DNA of 64,000 nt from Candidatus Nanopelagicales bacterium (lineage in GTDB: Bacteria; Actinomycetota; Actinomycetes; S36-B12; UBA5976): contig JAOATY010000010.1 of assembly GCA_030157865.1 (NCBI GenBank), forward strand, positions 1 to 64,000. The letters are read 5' to 3'. The notes beneath the pieces were generated by a model. That model was not told the DNA's origin and made no database searches. It saw nothing but the letters and a program-made list of their open reading frames with translations. The first letter of the stretch is position 1. Each line of letters begins with the position of its first letter. The translations under genes were made by a program, and so were the position numbers. This document shows, piece by piece, positions 37,750 through 47,800 of this stretch.

Positions 37750-39557
37750 TCAACTGGAAGCTTGGGAGGCTTTGTTGTTGAAGGTGGAACCTTTTTATGA
37801 GCTAGCGCGTAAGTCATAACCTTTTTGAAAACTGGACCGGCAACAACGCTTCCGTAAGTGCTGGTCTTTGGATTGTGAATACTCACGCTCATAACAAGTG
37901 CTGGCTTCTCTGCTGGAGCCATTCCGATGAAGGAAGATGTGTAACCGCTGTATCCACCAGTTGCTTCGTCGTAACGGTTTGCAGTTCCAGTTTTTCCACC
38001 AACACGGTAGCCAGGAATCTGCATGTTCTTGGCTGTACCATCTTCGGAAACAACGCCTTCGAGCATTTCGCGAACTGTCTTAGCAGTCTCGGCGCTAACA
38101 ACTCGCACGCCTTCATCAACTCTGCTTGGTTCGTAGACGCCTTCAGTATTCGAGTACCCAGCAATTAGACGTGGCAGCATTCGAACGCCATCATTTGCAA
38201 TCGTTGCGAACACGCTAGTTGCCTGAACGGCATTTACCGAAAGACCTTGTCCGAAAGCAAGAGTTGGGAATGTAGTTGCTGACCATTCATTTTCGTTATT
38301 GATGTCAGGAAGCTTTCCACCGCTCTCGCCCGGAAAGTTCATTCCTGTTGACTGACCGATGCCAAATTTTTGTAAGTAGTCGTACAGCTTCTTTTCACCG
38401 ATTGACTCGGAAGCCAAAATTGTTCCGATGTTACTTGACTTAGCAAGTACACCCGCCAAAGTTAGGCGCAAAGTTGGGTGATCAACATAATCCTTGAATG
38501 AAGTGCCGCCGCGGCTTAACCGGTTCTCGATTGTGTACTGAGTACCGGCGTTGGCTCCACCTTCTTCAATCACGGAAGCCAGAGTCATAACCTTGCTAGT
38601 TGAACCAGGCTCAAAGACGTCAGTGACTGTGGTGTTTCGCTTTGCCTTGTCATCAGTTGCAAATGGATTATTTGGATCAAAGGTTGGGTAAGTCGCCATT
38701 GCCAAGATGTTTCCAGTTCCTGGCTCCATGATTACTGCAACGCCACCTTCAGCACCAGTAGCTTGCACTTGGTCGCCTAAAGACTTTTCCAGCATTGCTT
38801 GCAAGTTGGAATCAAGGGTTAAGCGAACTGAAAGTCCATTTACTGGGTCAATGCTTTGGCGTTCACTAGCTGGAATTTCTCGACCATTTACTCGTTCAAC
38901 AGTTAGCTTTCCGTCTTGACCCATTAACTGTTCATTGAGTCCATATTCAAGGCCACCAAGACCGGTACCTTCTGCGCCAACGTAGCCAATGACACTTGCG
39001 GCTAATGATCCATTTGGATAAACCCGATTTGTAGTTGGTTCACTGAAAACTCCTGGGATGCCTAAGGCAGCAACAGCTTTCCAAGTTTCAGGAGTAATTC
39101 TTTTTGCTACATATGAAAAGCGGGAGTCAACCGTTAATGACGCAACAATTGTTTCAACTGGGATTCCCAAGATCGGCGACAGTGCAGCAGCAGTACCGGC
39201 TGGGTCGGTAATCAGAGTTGGATCAACTGTGACATTTCGCGCCATAACTGTTGTCGCAATTGGCACACCATTGCTGTCGGTGAAATTTCCACGCAAGGCC
39301 GGCAAAGTCAAAGTCTGCAAACGTGAGTTTTGTGCGTTCGCAGCTAGTTCTGGGCCGCGAACAACTTGAAGTTCTACTAGTCGTGCCATGTATAGCGACA
39401 TGACTACTAGGAAAATGAAAGTTATAAATCGAATTCGCTTACGAGGACTTTCCAGGGGAACCATAACTGGTCCGGTTGGAACGTATCTTTGGTTAGAGCT
39501 CTGTGGTCGCTGTGGTCCTTGCGGATTTGGACGACGCTGCGAAGTTGGTGTGCTCAT
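37743..39557 (-). CDS. ftsI: division transpeptidase FtsI / PBP3 (class B PBP)
   Basis: Cross-links septal peptidoglycan. 604 residues: Pro/Gln/Arg-rich cytoplasmic tail (1-40), single membrane helix (about 41-60), pedestal domain, and a transpeptidase domain. The catalytic motifs are STSK (Ser319), SSN (374-376) and KTG (522-524). There are no C-terminal PASTA repeats. It overlaps the ftsL-like gene by four bases. Confidence 0.96.
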   Translation of the reverse strand: MSTPTSQRRPNPQGPQRPQSSNQRYVPTGPVMVPLESPRKRIRFITFIFLVVMSLYMARLVELQVVRGPELAANAQNSRLQTLTLPALRGNFTDSNGVPIATTVMARNVTVDPTLITDPAGTAAALSPILGIPVETIVASLTVDSRFSYVAKRITPETWKAVAALGIPGVFSEPTTNRVYPNGSLAASVIGYVGAEGTGLGGLEYGLNEQLMGQDGKLTVERVNGREIPASERQSIDPVNGLSVRLTLDSNLQAMLEKSLGDQVQATGAEGGVAVIMEPGTGNILAMATYPTFDPNNPFATDDKAKRNTTVTDVFEPGSTSKVMTLASVIEEGGANAGTQYTIENRLSRGGTSFKDYVDHPTLRLTLAGVLAKSSNIGTILASESIGEKKLYDYLQKFGIGQSTGMNFPGESGGKLPDINNENEWSATTFPTLAFGQGLSVNAVQATSVFATIANDGVRMLPRLIAGYSNTEGVYEPSRVDEGVRVVSAETAKTVREMLEGVVSEDGTAKNMQIPGYRVGGKTGTANRYDEATGGYSGYTSSFIGMAPAEKPALVMSVSIHNPKTSTYGSVVAGPVFKKVMTYALAHKKVPPSTTKPPKLPVEW

Positions 39558-40033
39558 TGCGCCGCCGGTGCTACTGGTACAGCTGGTGCAACTGCAACGA
39601 CTGGCTTACCTAAAATTTCACGATCTGAAAGACGAAGGAAAACTGGTGTTTGAGCTGGAACCATTCCCATGTTTGCAGCAGTGATTAACAAGTTGCCTGG
39701 AGATTCACCGGCTGCAACCACACTGGCGATGGTCTGCTCTTCAGCAGTCATCTGACTCAATTGAATCTGAAGTGCGTGCTTTTGGAATGATGCCTGCGCT
39801 GCAAGAGTGTTCACATAAAGAAGCATCATCATGCCCGAAACAATCATTCCAATAATTACAAACAGGAAGGTTCTGCTGCTGGCACGACCCTGTGGAACTC
39901 CAACTGGAATTGCTTGCGCAATCGGAGAAACGATTGGCTTTACTAGCGGCTTAACCAATGAAAGTTTGCGAAGCGTGCGTGACTTGCGAGGAATTGGAGC
40001 TAATGCAGGTGTGCGGGCCGGTACTGCGCTCAT
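39554..40033 (-). CDS. FtsL-like bitopic septum protein
   Basis: 159 residues: a long basic, Pro-rich cytoplasmic N-terminus (1-50), one membrane helix (about 53-72), then a short coiled-coil region and a Pro/Ala/Val-rich C-terminus. Sequence similarity to FtsL is weak, as is usual; the assignment rests on position between rsmH and ftsI and on topology. Overlaps both neighbours by four bases. Confidence 0.75.
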   Translation of the reverse strand: MSAVPARTPALAPIPRKSRTLRKLSLVKPLVKPIVSPIAQAIPVGVPQGRASSRTFLFVIIGMIVSGMMMLLYVNTLAAQASFQKHALQIQLSQMTAEEQTIASVVAAGESPGNLLITAANMGMVPAQTPVFLRLSDREILGKPVVAVAPAVPVAPAAQ

Positions 40034-40983
40034 GCTGCTACCCCAATTCTTTGGGCAGCGCGAAGGCGAACTGAAGTAGCCCGAGAGTTTTCGGCTACTT
40101 CTTCTTCGCTTGCTGGTTCAGATCCACGTGTTAACAGTTGTAGCCAAGGCTTGTCTGACTCAGGAATGATCGGCATTTCAATTGGAGTCTTTGATTCAGT
40201 TCCAACGCGCAATGCATTTTTAACGATGCGATCTTCAAGTGAGTGATACGACAGAACCACGATGCGACCATCAAGAGCTAGACAATCTAGCGCTGCTGGA
40301 ATCGCTCTTTCCAAAACCGATAGTTCGTCATTAACTTCGATGCGAAGCGCCTGGAATGTGCGCTTGGCAGGATTGCCGCCAGTTCGTCGAGTTGCTGCTG
40401 GAATTGCATCACGAACAACAGTTACCAGCTGGTCGCTATTAGTAAACGGTTTAACTTCGCGCTCGCGAATGATGGCGTTGGCAACACGTGCTGCAAATCG
40501 CTCTTCACCGTATTCGCGAAGGATTCGCGCCAAGTTTGCAAAGTCATAGTTGTTAACAATGTCTGCTGCGGTTTGACCAGTGGTGCCGTCCATGCGCATA
40601 TCAAGTGGAGCGTTACGGGAGTATGTAAATCCGCGCTGGTCTTTATCAAGCTGCATTGAAGAGACGCCTAGGTCAAACAAGATGCCTTGCACATGCTCGA
40701 TGTTTAGATTTGCTAGAACTTCAGGAATCTCGTCATAAACAGCAAGTGCAAAATCAACGCGTGGTGCAAATCTTGCAAGTCGTTCTTGTGACATAGCAAG
40801 TGCTTCAGGATCGCGATCGATTCCAATTACTCGTAGGTTTGGAAATTCAGTTAGAGCTGACTCGGTATGTCCACCAAGACCAAGAGTGGCATCAACCAAG
40901 ATCGCATTGTCGGCACTTATTGCTGGAGCCAATAGATCTAGGCAGCGTTGCCGCAAAACTGGTTCGTGCGTAAATGTCGTCAT
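40030..40983 (-). CDS. rsmH: 16S rRNA m4C1402 methyltransferase (MraW)
   Basis: SAM-dependent methylation of C1402 in 16S rRNA. 317 residues with [11 protein letters not shown] (SAM motif I), [28 protein letters not shown] and [13 protein letters not shown]. The 151-base leader before it holds a long hairpin listed separately. Confidence 0.96.
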   Translation of the reverse strand: MTTFTHEPVLRQRCLDLLAPAISADNAILVDATLGLGGHTESALTEFPNLRVIGIDRDPEALAMSQERLARFAPRVDFALAVYDEIPEVLANLNIEHVQGILFDLGVSSMQLDKDQRGFTYSRNAPLDMRMDGTTGQTAADIVNNYDFANLARILREYGEERFAARVANAIIREREVKPFTNSDQLVTVVRDAIPAATRRTGGNPAKRTFQALRIEVNDELSVLERAIPAALDCLALDGRIVVLSYHSLEDRIVKNALRVGTESKTPIEMPIIPESDKPWLQLLTRGSEPASEEEVAENSRATSVRLRAAQRIGVAA

Positions 40984-41001
40984 TACGCCACGTCAGATCT
41001 A

Positions 41002-41093
41002 GATGCTGCCTTTAGTCCCTGGCCGTTGGAGAGCCTGGCACCGGGGAAGGTGCGCCAGGATCGAGCCAACGGCCAGAGGCCAAAGGCAGCATC
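41002..41093 (-). ncRNA. long structured hairpin in the mraZ-rsmH spacer (candidate mraW RNA motif)
   Basis: Nested perfect arms: GATGCTGCCTTT (41002-41013) with AAAGGCAGCATC (41082-41093), CTGGCCGTTGG (41019-41029) with CCAACGGCCAG (41066-41076), CCTGGC (41034-41039) with GCCAGG (41054-41059), and ACC/GGT closing a six-base loop. About 32 base pairs in 92 bases. It lies in the transcript just upstream of rsmH. A conserved actinobacterial RNA, the mraW motif, occupies this site in other genomes; the match here is by position and shape only. Confidence 0.75.
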
Positions 41094-41134
41094 ATTTGTT
41101 GTTACTGAATTAGTTGCTATGGAACGCGTTAAAT

Positions 41135-41557
41135 TCATGGCATTACGTCTTCATCAAGTGCGGCAAAGCCTGGTTCTTGAGCTTCTAAGTACTGGTTCCA
41201 AGCCACAGTTGCCCAAACTTCAACGCGAGTATCTGCACCTACGACAACAAGTTCGCGATCTAAACCAGCCCACTCTCGAAGCGGTGCTGGAATAGTGATG
41301 CGACCTTGCTTGTCTGCTGAGTCATCAAAGGCGGATGAGAAAAACACACGAGTGTAAGCGCGAACTTTTTCATTGTTCTGGGAGCGACGGCGCAGGCTTT
41401 CGGCATATTCATCGAATTGCTCAGTTGGCCAGATAACGACACAACGCTCTTGGCCCTTTGTCATGACAAGGCCTTCAGATAATGGTTCGCGGAATTTAGC
41501 CGGCAAGATCAGGCGGCCTTTTTCATCCAGTTTTGGGGTGTGGGTACCTAAGAACAC
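41135..41557 (-). CDS. mraZ: MraZ transcriptional regulator of the division cluster
   Basis: Ring-forming regulator with two SpoVT/AbrB-like domains (about 1-50 and 80-125), containing KLDEKGRLILPAKFR and DKQGRITIPAPLR, the paired DNA-contact repeats. 140 residues from a GTG. It binds repeats upstream of its own operon in studied bacteria and controls mraW expression. First gene of the dcw cluster; a good promoter lies about 55 bases upstream. Confidence 0.96.
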   Translation of the reverse strand: MFLGTHTPKLDEKGRLILPAKFREPLSEGLVMTKGQERCVVIWPTEQFDEYAESLRRRSQNNEKVRAYTRVFFSSAFDDSADKQGRITIPAPLREWAGLDRELVVVGADTRVEVWATVAWNQYLEAQEPGFAALDEDVMP

Positions 41558-41606
41558 CTAAATCACCACCCAAACCAATGGCAACCCTTCCCCAGGTCAC
41601 CTCGTT

Positions 41607-41639
41607 GTCCCAGATTACTCCCTTTTGCTCCACTGTCAA
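41607..41639 (-). promoter_or_regulatory. dcw cluster promoter (Pmra)
   Basis: On the minus strand TTGACA (41639-41634) and TAATCT (41617-41612) are separated by 16 bases. The -35 is perfect. Transcription would start near 41605, about 48 bases before the mraZ GTG. A GTGGAG element lies within the spacer and is a possible MraZ-binding unit. Confidence 0.75.
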
Positions 41640-41728
41640 CCCAATTTAGACACCAAATTTCCCATCTTTAACAAATATTGACCATTTATCCAATGTTTTA
41701 TGGGTGGAGGAAAAGGGAGTAATTCTGG
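41610..41728. repeat. inverted pair of GTGGAG-AAAAGGGAGTAAT elements upstream of mraZ
   Basis: A copy on the plus strand (41704-41728) and one on the minus strand (41633-41610) share GTGGAG, one variable base, AAAAGGGAGTAAT and CTGG, with a single T inserted in the distal copy. The proximal copy covers the spacer and -10 of the mraZ promoter. GTGG-type units are known for MraZ; use as an operator is inferred. Confidence 0.55.
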
Positions 41729-41794
41729 AAAAAATCCCCAAATTGCAACTAATTCAGGGCAAAACCTGGTGAAAGGCCTTGATTTTTGGGTGAT

Positions 41795-42607
41795 TTAACG
41801 CGTTGGTGCGACGAGTCCAACTGGACTGGTGCAGATGATGTTTCGATCTAGAGCTACTCCATCAACGGTGGCTACAAATTGAACCATGTCTGGGGCTTTG
41901 CCGCCAAAGGCATTTTTAGTGCACGCTTCCTTTGCCGCAACTACTCCACTTTCCACATCGGAATAGGGGCCAATGGCTAACCAAAGCGGCATTCCAATGT
42001 TGGCGTTACCGGTTATCTCAAACCAGTGCACAGGTGGCGCGTAAATTCCAACCGGATATCCAGCTGCCGTTAAATCAATTGCAAGTTCTGTTAACACTTG
42101 CACCGATCGGTCTGTGCTGGTCCAAGTGTTGTATGTTTCAACATCAAGCCACACTGGAGTACCAGGATTGATGCCATATTTATTCAACCGCTTCAAAGTA
42201 TCTTTAGCGATTTTCTTTCCATAGCGAACTGGTGACTCATCGCCCGGATCAGCAGTGTTTATATAAACAGCAACCGCATCATGGGTTAATGCCCAGTCCC
42301 ATTGCTTTTGAAAACACTTGTTCTCGGTAAATGGCTTGCCACCGTTTAATCCAATGATTGCGTAACCCACAAATTTGCTCGGCAAAGCACCTTTACATTG
42401 CGGATAACTAATGTCGTAGCCGCTGTTGTCGAGCTCAAAATTAAATGGAACTAACGCAGGCTGGGTAGCAGTAATTAATGGTCTACCGTCAACATTTTCA
42501 ATCGTTAATGGCTCAGGGTTCAACCACGAATTAACTAAGGAAAATCCAACCAACCCAGCAAGAGCAAGTGCTCCGACCGTAACTAAGAACCCAAAAAATC
42601 TACGCAA
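41795..42607 (-). CDS. exported DUF1906 (Rv2525c-like) glycoside-hydrolase-fold protein
   Basis: 270 residues with an N-terminal membrane anchor or signal (about 4-28). A TIM-barrel domain of the DUF1906/GH25-like type follows (GYDISYPQC, VAVYINTADPGD, PVWLDVETYNTW, PVGIYAPPVHW). Members are thought to act on cell-wall glycan in the envelope, but enzymatic activity is not shown for most. Ends 237 bases before mraZ and starts three bases after the MaoC-like stop, so it may be cotranscribed with it. Confidence 0.75.
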   Translation of the reverse strand: MRRFFGFLVTVGALALAGLVGFSLVNSWLNPEPLTIENVDGRPLITATQPALVPFNFELDNSGYDISYPQCKGALPSKFVGYAIIGLNGGKPFTENKCFQKQWDWALTHDAVAVYINTADPGDESPVRYGKKIAKDTLKRLNKYGINPGTPVWLDVETYNTWTSTDRSVQVLTELAIDLTAAGYPVGIYAPPVHWFEITGNANIGMPLWLAIGPYSDVESGVVAAKEACTKNAFGGKAPDMVQFVATVDGVALDRNIICTSPVGLVAPTR

Positions 42608-42610
42608 ACT

Positions 42611-43132
42611 TTATTCGATCGGACCGGTGTTGGCCTCTGGGAAATAGTTCTGACCGATTCCTGATGAACGCTTTGGAATCATGACTGAGCGAACCCAAGA
42701 CATAACTTCAACGCCATCTTGATTAATTCCACGAGTGCGCATAGTCAAGATTCCAAAATCTGGGCGTGATGACGAGCTACGCATTTCAAGAACTTTACTT
42801 TCGGCATACAAAGTGTCGCCAACATAAACCGGCGCAGTTAGTTTTATGTCGGTCCAACCTAAGTTGGCAACAGCATGCTGACTCATATCAAGTACTGACA
42901 TACCAAGCACAAGTGCAACGGTGAATCCTGAGTTAACAATGATTCGACCCTCAGCAATTGGATTCATTTGAGCGTAATGCTCGTTGAAGTGATTCTGGTT
43001 TGTGTTTACGGTTAACAAGGTGAACCAGGTTGAATCAGCTTCAGTGATTGTGCGGCCTAGCGGGTGTTGGTAAACATCTCCAACAATAAAATCTTCGGCA
43101 AAATTTCCAATGTCAGCTTTATGAATAGTCAT
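42611..43132 (-). CDS. MaoC-family (hot-dog) enoyl-CoA hydratase
   Basis: 173 residues with the hot-dog hydratase signature: Asp in TITEADSTWFT and a His in NQNHFNEHYA, then RIIVNSGFTVALVLGMSV and APVYVGDTLYAESKV. Such proteins hydrate or dehydrate acyl-CoA esters; resemblance is to stand-alone bacterial MaoC and mesaconyl-CoA hydratase-like proteins. Substrate unknown. Confidence 0.82.
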   Translation of the reverse strand: MTIHKADIGNFAEDFIVGDVYQHPLGRTITEADSTWFTLLTVNTNQNHFNEHYAQMNPIAEGRIIVNSGFTVALVLGMSVLDMSQHAVANLGWTDIKLTAPVYVGDTLYAESKVLEMRSSSSRPDFGILTMRTRGINQDGVEVMSWVRSVMIPKRSSGIGQNYFPEANTGPIE

Positions 43133-43169
43133 ACCTAAATAATGCCCTAATCAGAACTTGGGCGCTTAC

Positions 43170-43538
43170 TTAACCGTTGTCTTGGCGACGATCCCAGCGA
43201 TCTTCAAGGCCTTGCATAAATCCACCGGAAGTTGAGGCCTTGCTTGTGGTGCTTGGCTTTCCAGTTGCTGGGCTTGATTTTGCACCCAGGTTTGCGAAGT
43301 AAAAGCCCGCAACGATTGCCAAGAAACCTAGGACGCCAAGGGCTGGAATAGATAGGGATACTGCAGCTAGCAAGATTCCGATTCCGACAACAACGCCAAG
43401 CACTGCAATTCCGATGCTCTTTGTGGCAATTCGATTGGTCATTGACCCACCGAGGGCAGAGGCAAATCTAGGATCTTCGCTAGCCAAAGCGCGCTCCATT
43501 TGTTCAAGCAGCTGCTGTTCGCGATCTGATAATGCCAT
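43170..43538 (-). CDS. DUF3040 membrane protein
   Basis: 122 residues beginning MALSDREQQLLEQMERALASEDPRFAS, the hallmark of DUF3040, followed by two membrane helices (about 38-60 and 62-82) and a Ser/Thr/Gly-rich tail. Found only in Actinobacteria, function unknown. ATG 43538 is preceded by AAGGGGG; an upstream in-frame start is rejected. Confidence 0.88.
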   Translation of the reverse strand: MALSDREQQLLEQMERALASEDPRFASALGGSMTNRIATKSIGIAVLGVVVGIGILLAAVSLSIPALGVLGFLAIVAGFYFANLGAKSSPATGKPSTTSKASTSGGFMQGLEDRWDRRQDNG

Positions 43539-43655
43539 TTTTGCCCCCTTCGAACTAGTGCCTATAACCAAGACTACGTCTGGTTTGAAGTTTTCGAAAC
43601 TTTAACGCCAGAAATGTCCATTCTTGGCTAAACCTTATGAAATTAGGGCAGATTC

Positions 43656-44882
43656 CTAAGATTCTGGCTTTATTAATCGGGCTGGCTTTACTGCCGAGTT
43701 CCCAAACTTTAAAGAGACCTGATCGATAGCCTCTTCTGCCTCGCGCCAACCTGAGTCCCGATCTGAGAACTCCAATTGAACCGAAGATTCACTGGTTGGC
43801 ACTAGTCCTGTGGCACGAACTCCTACCAGCCGGATGCGAGCACGCTGTAGATGCATAGCTTCAAACAAACTCTTGGCGGTCGCATAAATATCTGTTGCTA
43901 AATCAGTTGAAGCAGGTAGGGATTTACTGCGAGTCACCGAAGTAAAGTCAGCAAATCTGACTTTGATTGTGATGGTTCGGGAAAAGTAGTTCGCGGCACG
44001 AAGTCGCTTAGCAACCTTGTTACTTAGATCCAAGATTTGAGCCAAGATTTCTTCTGGGTCATCGATATCTGATTCAAAAGTTCGCTCTGCGCCAATACTT
44101 TTCTCTGCTTGATTTGGCGTTACAACTCGAGGATCTCGTCCCCATGACAATTCATATAAATGCTCTGCTGCTGCTTGACCAATAACTCTGGTCAAAGTTT
44201 TGACTGGAGTGTTTGCAATGTCGGCAACATTAACTAGTCCAAGTCGAGAAAGTTGTTCTGCAGTCTTTTCACCAACGCCCCATAACGCACCAATTGGTAA
44301 CGGATGCAAAAACTCAATTACTTTGTCCGCGGGCACAACATGTAAGCCATCAGGTTTTGCAAAGTTAGTTGCAAGCTTTGCCACAAACATGGTTGACGCT
44401 ACGCCAACTGAGCAAGTGATCCCCTGTTCATCGCTCACTCGAGCTCTAATGACTTCACCAATCTGACTTGGTGTGCCCATAAGTTTTTGAGCTCCAGAAA
44501 TATCCAAGAAGGCTTCATCAACCGAAAGTGGTTGGACTAATGGAGTTATTGATTCAAAAATTGCCATTACGTTTTCAGAAACTTCGGAATACTTTTCATG
44601 ATCTGGCTCTACAACAATTGCGTTAGGTGCCAAGCGAAGTGCTCGCGACATTGGCATTGCCGAATGCACGCCAAGTTTTCGTGCCTCATATGTTGCCGAC
44701 AAAACCACGCCACGGTTGCCGTCGTATCCAACAATTACTTGTTTACCAGCAAGACTTGGGTTTTCTCGAACTTCAACTAAGGCAAAGAAAGCGTCCATGT
44801 CGATGTGCAAAATGTTGCAGCCGGCGTCATCCCCTTGGGGATTGCGCGCCGAGTTTCCTCGGTTCAATTGCGAACGGCTCAT
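43656..44882 (-). CDS. dinB: Y-family DNA polymerase IV
   Basis: Error-prone translesion polymerase. 408 residues; catalytic acids Asp28 (ILHIDMDAFF), Asp122 and Glu123 (LSVDEAFLDISG), then thumb, little-finger domain (LSWGRDPRVV, SIGAERTF). The catalytic triad is intact, unlike ImuB of the mycobacterial mutasome. Its ATG overlaps the dnaE2 stop by four bases, so the two are coupled. No clear beta-clamp motif was identified by eye at the C-terminus. Confidence 0.93.
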   Translation of the reverse strand: MSRSQLNRGNSARNPQGDDAGCNILHIDMDAFFALVEVRENPSLAGKQVIVGYDGNRGVVLSATYEARKLGVHSAMPMSRALRLAPNAIVVEPDHEKYSEVSENVMAIFESITPLVQPLSVDEAFLDISGAQKLMGTPSQIGEVIRARVSDEQGITCSVGVASTMFVAKLATNFAKPDGLHVVPADKVIEFLHPLPIGALWGVGEKTAEQLSRLGLVNVADIANTPVKTLTRVIGQAAAEHLYELSWGRDPRVVTPNQAEKSIGAERTFESDIDDPEEILAQILDLSNKVAKRLRAANYFSRTITIKVRFADFTSVTRSKSLPASTDLATDIYATAKSLFEAMHLQRARIRLVGVRATGLVPTSESSVQLEFSDRDSGWREAEEAIDQVSLKFGNSAVKPARLIKPES

Positions 44883-47800
44883 GGTGCCATCTTTGCGGCT
44901 GATCGCATAGATCTTGCGATATCCGACCCTGCGGGTCGAACGTCTGCGTACGGCGATGATCTAAATCCGCTCGCATGTTCCCAAATTTGAGTTGGGGCTA
45001 CTGGATCTAGTTGATGAACTGGAACATTTTGAATTAACTCCTCGACTGCTTTAACTCCGCCACGCTTCCAATGTTGGTAAACCTCAGATAACTCCCAGCA
45101 ACCATTGGCAAGTATCGAAACTCCACGCGGACCAGTTCGACGGACTGTGCCACTAACTAAGAGCAACCAAGAGTGAAACAGTGTGGCGGCATATTGGTCT
45201 TGGGCTTCTTCAAAGAATGTCGCATCAACTGGACCAGTTGAATCTTCTAGCGTGATGAATGCAACTCGCTTTCCGGAACGAATGGGTGGAGTTTGTGTGG
45301 CGACTTTAACCCCAGCAATCAGCACGCTGGACTGTGAGCGAACTGTTAATAACTGATCAGCTGGCACTGCATTTAACTCAGTTAGCATCTGGCGATAAAA
45401 GCTCATGACGTGAGCGCTTACATCAATACCTAGTACTTCAATTTCGTACCTAACTCGATCTGCCAGTGATAGTGCTGGCAATCCAGTTAGTTCAGGGATC
45501 CAGGCAGTCTCTTGCATACCTAATGAAATTTGGTTGCCTATTCGGGATCGCGCAGTTCGCTTTAACTTAAATTCTGCGCTTAGTTCGGCTGCGTGAAACA
45601 GCAAGTCACGCCTAGAAACTAATGATTCATGAAGTGCATCAAATCCACCAGCCAGAATTATTCGCTCCACAATTGGTCGGGATGCTTTACTGCGAATTAC
45701 AAAGTCAGCTAATGATGAATACGGTTGAGCGGAAATGATGTCAGCAACTTCTTGCTCGCTAATTCCTTTTACTTCAGACAATGGAATTCGAATTCCTTGG
45801 CTACCTACCTCAGTTACTTCAACTAGATAAGTGTCCTTTGAGACATTCACATCAAGGCCAAGAATTTCAACCCCAAAACTTCGGGCATCATCAGCGATAA
45901 GTCGCTTTGGATACATGCCTGGGTCATGCGTTAGCACTCCAGCCAAGAAGGCTGCTGGGTGATGTGTCTTAAACCAGGCTGATTGATATGTGGGCAGTGC
46001 AAAAGCAGCGGCGTGCGCTTTGCAAAAGCCGAAGGAAGCAAATGCCCGCAACACGTCCCAGACTTGTTCGATTACTGAGAGTTCATAGTTACGACTTTTC
46101 AATGACCCATAAAACCATTCTCGGATTTCATCGAGTTGCTCGTAATCCCCCATACGACGGCGAATCAGATCAGCAGCTTCAAGTGAGCAACCAGTCATGA
46201 CTGAAACGATTCGCATTACTTGTTCATGGAAAACTACAACTCCACTGGTTTCAGTAAGGATGTCTTTCAAGTCCGGGTGCATATAGTCAGTCATGCCCCA
46301 GCCCTGCCGAGCTCGAAGGAATGGCGTGATCATGTCGCTTTTAACTGGACCTGGACGAAACAGTGAAATGTCAGTGATCAAGTCGCCAAATGAGATTGGG
46401 GCAAACTTTCCAATTAACTCTCGTTGTCCAGGAGATTCAATTTGGAAGCAACCCAAAGTCTTAGTGCTTTGAATTAACTCAAAAGTTTTTGGATCATCGC
46501 GTGGCACTGATTCAAGATTGATTTTTCCAGTTGAGTCTGCGCCATAAGCCTCAGGTCCTTGAACTTGGTAAACCTGATCAATTGCATAGGCCAAAGCTGA
46601 CTGCATACGAACCCCAAGGACATCGAGTTTAAGCAATCCCATATGTTCAACGTCGTCTTTATCGAACTGCGACATTGGAAATTCTTGAGCGCTCGGTTGA
46701 ACTGGCGTGCGCTGCAGCAATGAAAGGTCTGAAAGCACAATTCCGCACGGATGAAGCGCGGTATGTCTAGGTAGTCCGTCTAGTCCTTCAACTAAATCTA
46801 GGAATTGATCTAGATCGCCTCGAGCTGCTCGAACTCCAATTCCACTTCGTCGCAGTTCTGGTAATTCTGCTAAAGCACTTCGGATATGACGAGCTCGGAT
46901 GTGTGGAAATGATTTCGCAAAAGTGTTTATTTCTCCCGGCGGCATTCCCATGGCTGCGCCAACATCGCGAATCGCATGTCGGACTCGGTAAGTTTCGCGC
47001 ATCGAAACACAAGTTGTTCGTTGATCACCAAATCGATCAAAGATTGCTTGATAAATTTCAATTCGCCGATCTGACTCCACGTCGATATCTATGTCAGGCA
47101 AACCTGGGCGAAGTGTGGAGATAAAACGTTCCATTAATAGGTTGTGTTTGATTGGATCTACGCCAGAAATTCCCAACAAGTGGTTAATGAAACTTCCAGC
47201 ACCTGAACCACGAGCTGCGACTCGAACTTTCATTTCTCGAATCATGTCCACAACTTGGGCAACTGTTAATACGTATCCGGCCAAACCCATTTTCTTAATT
47301 ACGGATAATTCAGAATCTAAGCGCTCTCGAGTGGCGCGACGGTCATCATCTCGAGTGACTGAATTGTCAGTCAAGTAGTTGGAAAAACTAACCTCGCATC
47401 TTTCTTGCAGAATGCTGTCTGCGCTACGAGTTTCACCTGGCAATAACTTTGATAACTCGGGAACGTAAACCTGATTCATTCCCAGATCTGATTGCGGATC
47501 GATTACGCATTCTTGGCCGAGTGCCACAGTTTGCCTAAGTAGCGCTTGTCCAATGTCTCGAGGGTCGCCAACCAGACTGGATACTCGTTGCGCAATTGCG
47601 CTCATGTGCTGACTTGAAGCCAAGAAAGCCTGACTGGTTGTGGCTTGATTTGATAACGCAACTTGTCGACGGGAAGCATCAAGTACGTCTGCAATTCGAG
47701 AATCTTTAGGATCGCGATACCTAACAATGTTTGTTAGAACTGCTTGAGTTCTATGCACAATCGCCCACTGCAACATTCGAGCCGCAAAAGTGTCTGAAAG

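Noticed and set aside
41002-41093. Hairpin before rsmH as a mobile element end or intrinsic terminator
   Set aside because: No second copy seen in the window, no transposase, no target duplication and no T-tract; position fits a leader RNA better.
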